A DNA stretch of 9,062 bases from Lachnospiraceae bacterium UBA2734 (GTDB lineage: Bacteria > Bacillota > Clostridia > Lachnospirales > Lachnospiraceae). The position numbers were made by a program, and so were the translations under genes. The notes below the pieces were generated by a model that worked only from the letters and a program-made list of their open reading frames with translations, did not search any database and was not told the origin of the DNA. The stretch lies in NCBI GenBank assembly GCA_002353635.1, contig DEKA01000023.1, positions 1,774 to 10,835 on the forward strand. Direction: 5' to 3'. Within the stretch, counting starts at the first letter, position 1, and each line of letters begins with the position of its first letter. Of the stretch, positions 5,809 to 9,062 are shown piece after piece.

Positions 5809-6153
5809 TCCGAAGCGAAATCCGCACATGCGGTTGCGCTGATGGCAAATGGTCCGGTGGATCATTTACAAGAGCGCTTTGACGCGCGGTTCTCTTCAGT
5901 TTTCCATTGCTTTCGTAGTATACTGATTAAGTGCTGCGGAGCATCTGCAGCAACGGCAGTTGTTCTGCGGTCCTGCTGAAAATAAATTCTCCGGCATTTC
6001 GCAGATGCATTGCCAGACATCTCTTTGCAGTTTAAGGAGTGAAGGAGCGCATGTATTTTCACTCTTTCGTAAAGTCTAGCACGGGAAAATGCTGTACTCA
6101 ATGCATTTCACAGTTGTTTCACGCAAGCGACACAAAACTGCAACATACTGCGG
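5809..6153. other. Divergent intergenic region
   Basis: This region lies between the DUF975 gene (leftward) and the DUF362 gene (rightward). A palindromic AGTATACT at 5917-5924 offers a -10-like hexamer to both strands, but neither side has a good -35 at 16-18 nt. An 8-bp inverted repeat, GCATCTGC (5941-5948) and GCAGATGC (6001-6008), has a 52-nt loop. The possible 45-codon ORF at 6051 begins here. No other gene is visible. Confidence 0.4.
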
Positions 6154-6188
6154 TGGTATACTGCGAACATAATAACGAGCGCACATAG
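6051..6188 (+). CDS. Possible small protein, 45 aa, before the DUF362 gene
   Basis: ATG at 6051 is preceded by two SD-like stretches (AAGGAGTGAAGGAG at 6033-6046). The frame runs 45 codons to TAG at 6186-6188, only 11 nt before the DUF362 start. The product contains four Cys, with a K-C-C-T-Q-C cluster near residues 13-18. Against it, the codons look less biased than in neighbouring genes, and a promoter-like TGGTATACT lies inside it. It could be a leader ORF of the serine dehydratase operon or a chance reading. Confidence 0.28.
   Translation: MYFHSFVKSSTGKCCTQCISQLFHASDTKLQHTAVVYCEHNNERT
6154..6162 (+). promoter_or_regulatory. Extended -10 promoter for the DUF362-sdaAB-sdaAA genes
   Basis: TGG followed by TATACT (6157-6162) forms an extended -10 element with a 5/6 match to TATAAT. 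No good -35 lies 17 nt upstream, which extended -10 promoters tolerate. Transcription would start near 6169, about 30 nt before the DUF362 ATG. Confidence 0.5.
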
Positions 6189-6199
6189 AAAGGACGACT

Positions 6200-7321
6200 A
6201 TGGAAAAATCAAAGGTATATTTCACAGACTTCAGAACGAGGATCGGCGTCAGTCTTCCGGAGAAGCTGCAGAAGCTGATCAGAAAGGCCGGCATCGGGCA
6301 GATCGATATGGACGGCAAGTTCGTTGCCATCAAGATGCACTTCGGAGAGCTGGGCAACATCGCTTACCTTCGTCCCAACTATGCGAAGGCCGTGGCAGAT
6401 GTTGTGAAGGAGCTGGGCGGCAAGCCGTTCCTGACAGACTGCAACACACTTTATCCCGGAAGCCGCAAGAACGCATTGGATCATCTCTACTGCGCAGAGG
6501 TCAATGGATTCAATCCCATGACGACGGGATGTCAGATCATCATCGGCGACGGCCTGCGCGGAACGGACGACGTGGAGGTTCCTGTAGAAGGCGCCACCTA
6601 CTGCAAGACTGCTTTTATCGGGAGAGCGGTCATGGACGCAGATGTTTTCATCTCTCTTACGCATTTTAAGGGGCATGAGGCAACTGGATTCGGCGGAACG
6701 CTCAAGAACATCGGCATGGGGTGCGGTTCGAGGGCCGGCAAGATGCAGCAGCACAACGACGGCAAGCCGCATGTGGATCCGGACCTGTGCAGAGCCTGTC
6801 ATCGGTGCGCATCGGAGTGCGGGTCGGATGCCATCTCCTACGAGACCGGCAAGGCTGTGATCAACCAGGATCTGTGCAAGGGGTGCGGACGCTGCATCGG
6901 GGCTTGTGCTTTTGATGCGATTTCGAACGACAACGAGAACGCAAACGAGATCCTTGGCTGCAAGATTGCGGAGTATACGAAGGCAGTTGTGGACGGGAGA
7001 CCCTGCTTCCACATCAGCCTGATCACGGATGTATCGCCCAACTGCGACTGCCACGGCGAGAATGATGCGCCGATTCTGCCCAACATCGGCATGCTGGCCA
7101 GCTTCGATCCGGTTGCGCTCGATCAGGCGTGCGTGGACCTGTGCGAGAAGGCGGAGCCCATCCGCAACTCTCAGCTGGGCGACAACCTGGCAAAGCCCGG
7201 CTGGCACCACTACCACGACCACTTCATGGACAGCAACCCGAATGTCCGCTGGAAAGAGACGCTCGAGCACGGCGAGGCAATTGGCATCGGCAGCAGAGAG
7301 TATGAACTGATTAAGATGTAA
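6200..7321 (+). CDS. DUF362 domain protein with two [4Fe-4S] ferredoxin motifs
   Basis: A 373-aa cytoplasmic protein. Residues ~1-185 and the region after ~240 match the DUF362 family (KMHFGELGNIAYLRP near 45, DCNTLYPGSRKNA near 80, THFKGHEATGFGGTLKNIGM near 154). The middle carries two classic ferredoxin clusters: C197, C200, C203, C207 and C226, C229, C232, C236. A CDC pair lies near residue 285. No signal peptide or membrane segment is visible. DUF362 proteins have no settled biochemical role; the ferredoxin motifs show electron transfer or cluster handling is likely. AGAAAGGA (6187-6194), 5 nt before the ATG, is a strong SD. The sdaAB start follows the stop by 3 nt, so the two are translationally coupled, linking this protein to serine dehydratase function by context. 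It could supply electrons for, protect, or assemble the dehydratase cluster; this is inference. Confidence 0.9.
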   Translation: MEKSKVYFTDFRTRIGVSLPEKLQKLIRKAGIGQIDMDGKFVAIKMHFGELGNIAYLRPNYAKAVADVVKELGGKPFLTDCNTLYPGSRKNALDHLYCAEVNGFNPMTTGCQIIIGDGLRGTDDVEVPVEGATYCKTAFIGRAVMDADVFISLTHFKGHEATGFGGTLKNIGMGCGSRAGKMQQHNDGKPHVDPDLCRACHRCASECGSDAISYETGKAVINQDLCKGCGRCIGACAFDAISNDNENANEILGCKIAEYTKAVVDGRPCFHISLITDVSPNCDCHGENDAPILPNIGMLASFDPVALDQACVDLCEKAEPIRNSQLGDNLAKPGWHHYHDHFMDSNPNVRWKETLEHGEAIGIGSREYELIKM

Positions 7322-7324
7322 GGT

Positions 7325-7993
7325 ATGAACATTTTCGACATCATCGGGCCCGTCATGATCGGGCCCTCCAGTTCCCATACGGCCGGCGCCTGCCGGCTCG
7401 GCGGCGTCGTCTGCAAGATGGCGGACGGCGACCCGGTTGTGGAGGCAACGATACGGCTCTCAGGGTCCTTTGCGAGAACCTACAGAGGGCACGGGACGGA
7501 CCGTGCCATTCTTGCCGGCATCATGGGCTATCACAGCGATTCTGTGGAGATCAGAGATGCTTTCCATATCGCCCAGGAGAGGGGCCTGCGGTATCTCTTT
7601 GTGCCGGAGGACATTCCAGATGCGCACCCCAACACGGCGCGCATTACTTATACCTGCAGGAGCGGGAAGAGCGGGATTGTCGAGGGTGCCAGCATCGGCG
7701 GCGGCAACATCCGGATCACCGGAATCGACGGGATGGAAGTGAGCTTCACCGGTGAAAACAACACGCTCCTCATTCTGCACAGAGACACTCCGGGCGTCAT
7801 CGCCAGCGTGACGAATCTCATGTACTGGCACTACAGCGAACTGAACATTGGCAACTTCCGCTTAAGCCGCAAGGAGAGGGGCGGAGAGGCGCTCATGACC
7901 ATCGAGCTCGACGAGTTGCCGCCGGAGGAGCTGATCACAGACCTGAAGAAACTTGAGAACGTACACAATGCGCTGCTGATCAGGGCGGTGTGA
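7325..7993 (+). CDS. sdaAB: L-serine dehydratase, iron-sulfur-dependent, beta subunit
   Basis: Beta subunit (222 aa) of the two-subunit anaerobic L-serine deaminase, which converts L-serine to pyruvate and ammonia. The N-terminus MNIFDIIGPVMIGPSSSHTA is canonical, with the GPSSSHTAGA signature at 13-22. The C-terminal ~75 residues (from about HRDTPGVIASVTNL, residue 152) form an ACT-type domain, presumably ligand-sensing. The length is standard. The start lies 3 nt after the DUF362 stop with no usable SD at normal spacing (AAGG ends 1 nt before the ATG), so translation probably depends on reinitiation by ribosomes finishing DUF362. The alpha subunit gene follows 99 nt later. Confidence 0.96.
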   Translation: MNIFDIIGPVMIGPSSSHTAGACRLGGVVCKMADGDPVVEATIRLSGSFARTYRGHGTDRAILAGIMGYHSDSVEIRDAFHIAQERGLRYLFVPEDIPDAHPNTARITYTCRSGKSGIVEGASIGGGNIRITGIDGMEVSFTGENNTLLILHRDTPGVIASVTNLMYWHYSELNIGNFRLSRKERGGEALMTIELDELPPEELITDLKKLENVHNALLIRAV

Positions 7994-8092
7994 TGTTGTT
8001 CATGCGGCGATGATCAGATATGCTGATGAAGGATCCTGGTTCGGAGACCGACAAAAGATGTAATTTTGCTGCTTCAGATGTGGTAGAGAGAT

Positions 8093-8974
8093 ATGCTCAC
8101 TTACGATACAATCCGCGGTCTCGTGGAACAGGCCGCGCGGGAAAATAAGAAAATTTCAGAAATCTGCCTTCAGGACCAGGCACAGCAGCTGGAGAGAGAG
8201 CCGGAAGATCTTTTCAGACAGATGGATGAGAGCTTCCAGGTGATGGTCGACTCCGTGCAGTCCGGCAAAAAGGAAGGTCTGCACTCGACATCGGGCCTCA
8301 CCGGCGGCGAGGGCAAAAAGATGGCGGACTATGCCGACCGGGGCGGGAGCGTCATGGGGGATTTCATGGCGCGCGCCACGGCCAGGGCATTATCTGTGTC
8401 CAACTGCAACGCGGCCATGGGCAAGATTGTCGCGACGCCCACAGCGGGCAGCTGCGGGATTCTGCCGGGGTGCCTTGTTTCCTTATATGAGGACCGGACA
8501 ATTGACCGGAGAGACATTGTGCTGTCGATCTTCACAGCCGGCGCCTTCGGCATTGTGATCGCGCAGCACGCGAGTATTGCGGGCGCACAGGGCGGATGCC
8601 AGGCGGAGTGCGGCAGTGCTTCCGGCATGGCAGCCGCGGCGGTCGTCGAGGCCATGGGCGGCACGCCGCAGATGTGCGCCAATGCCCTTGGAATGGCGAT
8701 TGTGAACCAGATGGGCCTTGTGTGTGATCCTGTCGCCGGTCTCGTGGAAATCCCCTGCGTGAAGAGAAATGCTTCCGGCACGGCAATCGCACTCTGCAGT
8801 GCGGACATGGCACTCGCCGGAATCGATCTGAAAATACCCGTGGACGAATGTATCGGCGCGATGAAGGCCGTGGGTGACTCGATGTCCCCGTCATTGAAGG
8901 AGACGGCGGGCGGCGGACTTGCGGCCACGGAAACGGGACGACTCCTGCGGGAGAAGGTTTTTGGAAAGCAGTGA
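8093..8974 (+). CDS. sdaAA: L-serine dehydratase, iron-sulfur-dependent, alpha subunit
   Basis: Catalytic alpha subunit (293 aa), carrying the oxygen-labile [4Fe-4S] cluster that binds serine directly. Likely cluster ligands are C169 (GGCQAE), C211 (LVCDPVAG) and C222 (EIPCVKRN). Their spacing of 42 and 11 residues matches the cluster cysteines of the fused E. coli enzyme. The SNCNAAMGKIVATPTAGSCG segment (103-122) and HSTSGLTGGEGKKM (64-77) are family hallmarks. The length is normal. The start is set by GGTAGAGAG at 8082-8090 and an upstream in-frame boundary. The 99-nt gap from sdaAB is longer than usual for this pair; it holds only small 4-5-bp stems and no gene. It is probably the last gene of the operon, with hairpins directly downstream. 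Confidence 0.96.
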   Translation: MLTYDTIRGLVEQAARENKKISEICLQDQAQQLEREPEDLFRQMDESFQVMVDSVQSGKKEGLHSTSGLTGGEGKKMADYADRGGSVMGDFMARATARALSVSNCNAAMGKIVATPTAGSCGILPGCLVSLYEDRTIDRRDIVLSIFTAGAFGIVIAQHASIAGAQGGCQAECGSASGMAAAAVVEAMGGTPQMCANALGMAIVNQMGLVCDPVAGLVEIPCVKRNASGTAIALCSADMALAGIDLKIPVDECIGAMKAVGDSMSPSLKETAGGGLAATETGRLLREKVFGKQ

Positions 8975-8996
8975 GGATGGACAGTCAGGACAAGAA

Positions 8997-9032
8997 ATTT
9001 GAATGTGATCGGTGATGCGATCCCATTCAAAT
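8997..9032. other. Hairpin after sdaAA without T-tract
   Basis: ATTTGAATG (8997-9005) pairs with CATTCAAAT (9024-9032). After a T/C mismatch, GATCG (9007-9011) pairs with CGATC (9018-9022) around a 6-nt loop. The 14 bp have no T-run behind them on the + strand. It may protect the mRNA 3' end or act with the next hairpin. Confidence 0.65.
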
Positions 9033-9040
9033 ACGAATAG

Positions 9041-9062
9041 GTGCCGCAAAGAACGCGGCACA
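9041..9062 (+). terminator. Probable terminator hairpin of the sdaA operon (cut by window end)
   Basis: GTGCCGC (9041-9047) and GCGGCAC (9055-9061) form a GC-rich 7-bp stem with a 7-nt loop, AAAGAAC. The window ends one base later, so the expected T-tract cannot be seen. Position after the last operon gene supports a terminator. Confidence 0.5.

Noticed and set aside
5917..5924. Promoter at the palindrome AGTATACT
   Set aside because: It is -10-like on both strands, but no acceptable -35 at 16-18 nt and no TG extension.
6209..7378. 389-aa ORF on the - strand
   Set aside because: It is antisense to the DUF362 gene, which has intact ferredoxin motifs and a strong SD.
7994..8092. Regulatory RNA or small gene between sdaAB and sdaAA
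   Set aside because: Only 4-5-bp stems (such as ATCAG/CTGAT at 8013-8027) and very short ORFs are present.

Overview
The window looks like chromosomal DNA of a low-to-mid GC Gram-positive anaerobe, most likely a Lachnospiraceae-type clostridium. This is inferred from the gene families (amino-acid ABC importer with a Ser/Ala-rich lipoprotein linker, ROK glucokinase, DUF975 membrane protein, two-subunit iron-sulfur L-serine dehydratase) and from clear Shine-Dalgarno (SD) sequences. No rRNA, tRNA, insertion sequence, phage gene or CRISPR array was seen.

Layout: (1) 1-2511, + strand: a polar amino-acid ABC importer in the order binding lipoprotein (5' end outside the window), permease, ATPase. 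A 27-bp-class hairpin lying inside a 28-codon ORF with a strong SD separates the binding protein from the permease. (2) 2512-3433: a weak terminator, then a tandem array of eight 64-bp units (2562-3073), a possible gene remnant (3105-3302), and the promoter and purine-rich leader of the next gene. (3) 3434-4381, + strand: ROK-family glucokinase, with a possible 56-codon ORF behind it. (4) 4645-4690: a bidirectional terminator between converging genes. (5) 4768-5775, - strand: DUF975 integral membrane protein with a Gln/Ser/Ala-rich tail. (6) 5776-6199: divergent intergenic region with a hairpin next to the DUF975 SD, an extended -10 promoter and a possible 45-codon ORF. (7) 6200-8974, + strand: a DUF362/2x[4Fe-4S] protein, then sdaAB and sdaAA (L-serine dehydratase beta and alpha), closed by two hairpins at the right edge.

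The genes fit a cell that imports amino acids, phosphorylates glucose and deaminates serine to pyruvate. The ABC genes form one operon, and DUF362-sdaAB-sdaAA probably form another. In the second, a ferredoxin-like protein is transcribed with an enzyme that depends on an oxygen-labile [4Fe-4S] cluster.

The most unusual element is the array at 2562-3073. It has an exact 64-bp period, organised as four 128-bp A/B dimers. Each unit carries two conserved 9-10-bp boxes, separated by diverged spacers of constant length 22 and 23. It is not a CRISPR array and not convincingly coding, and its role is unknown.
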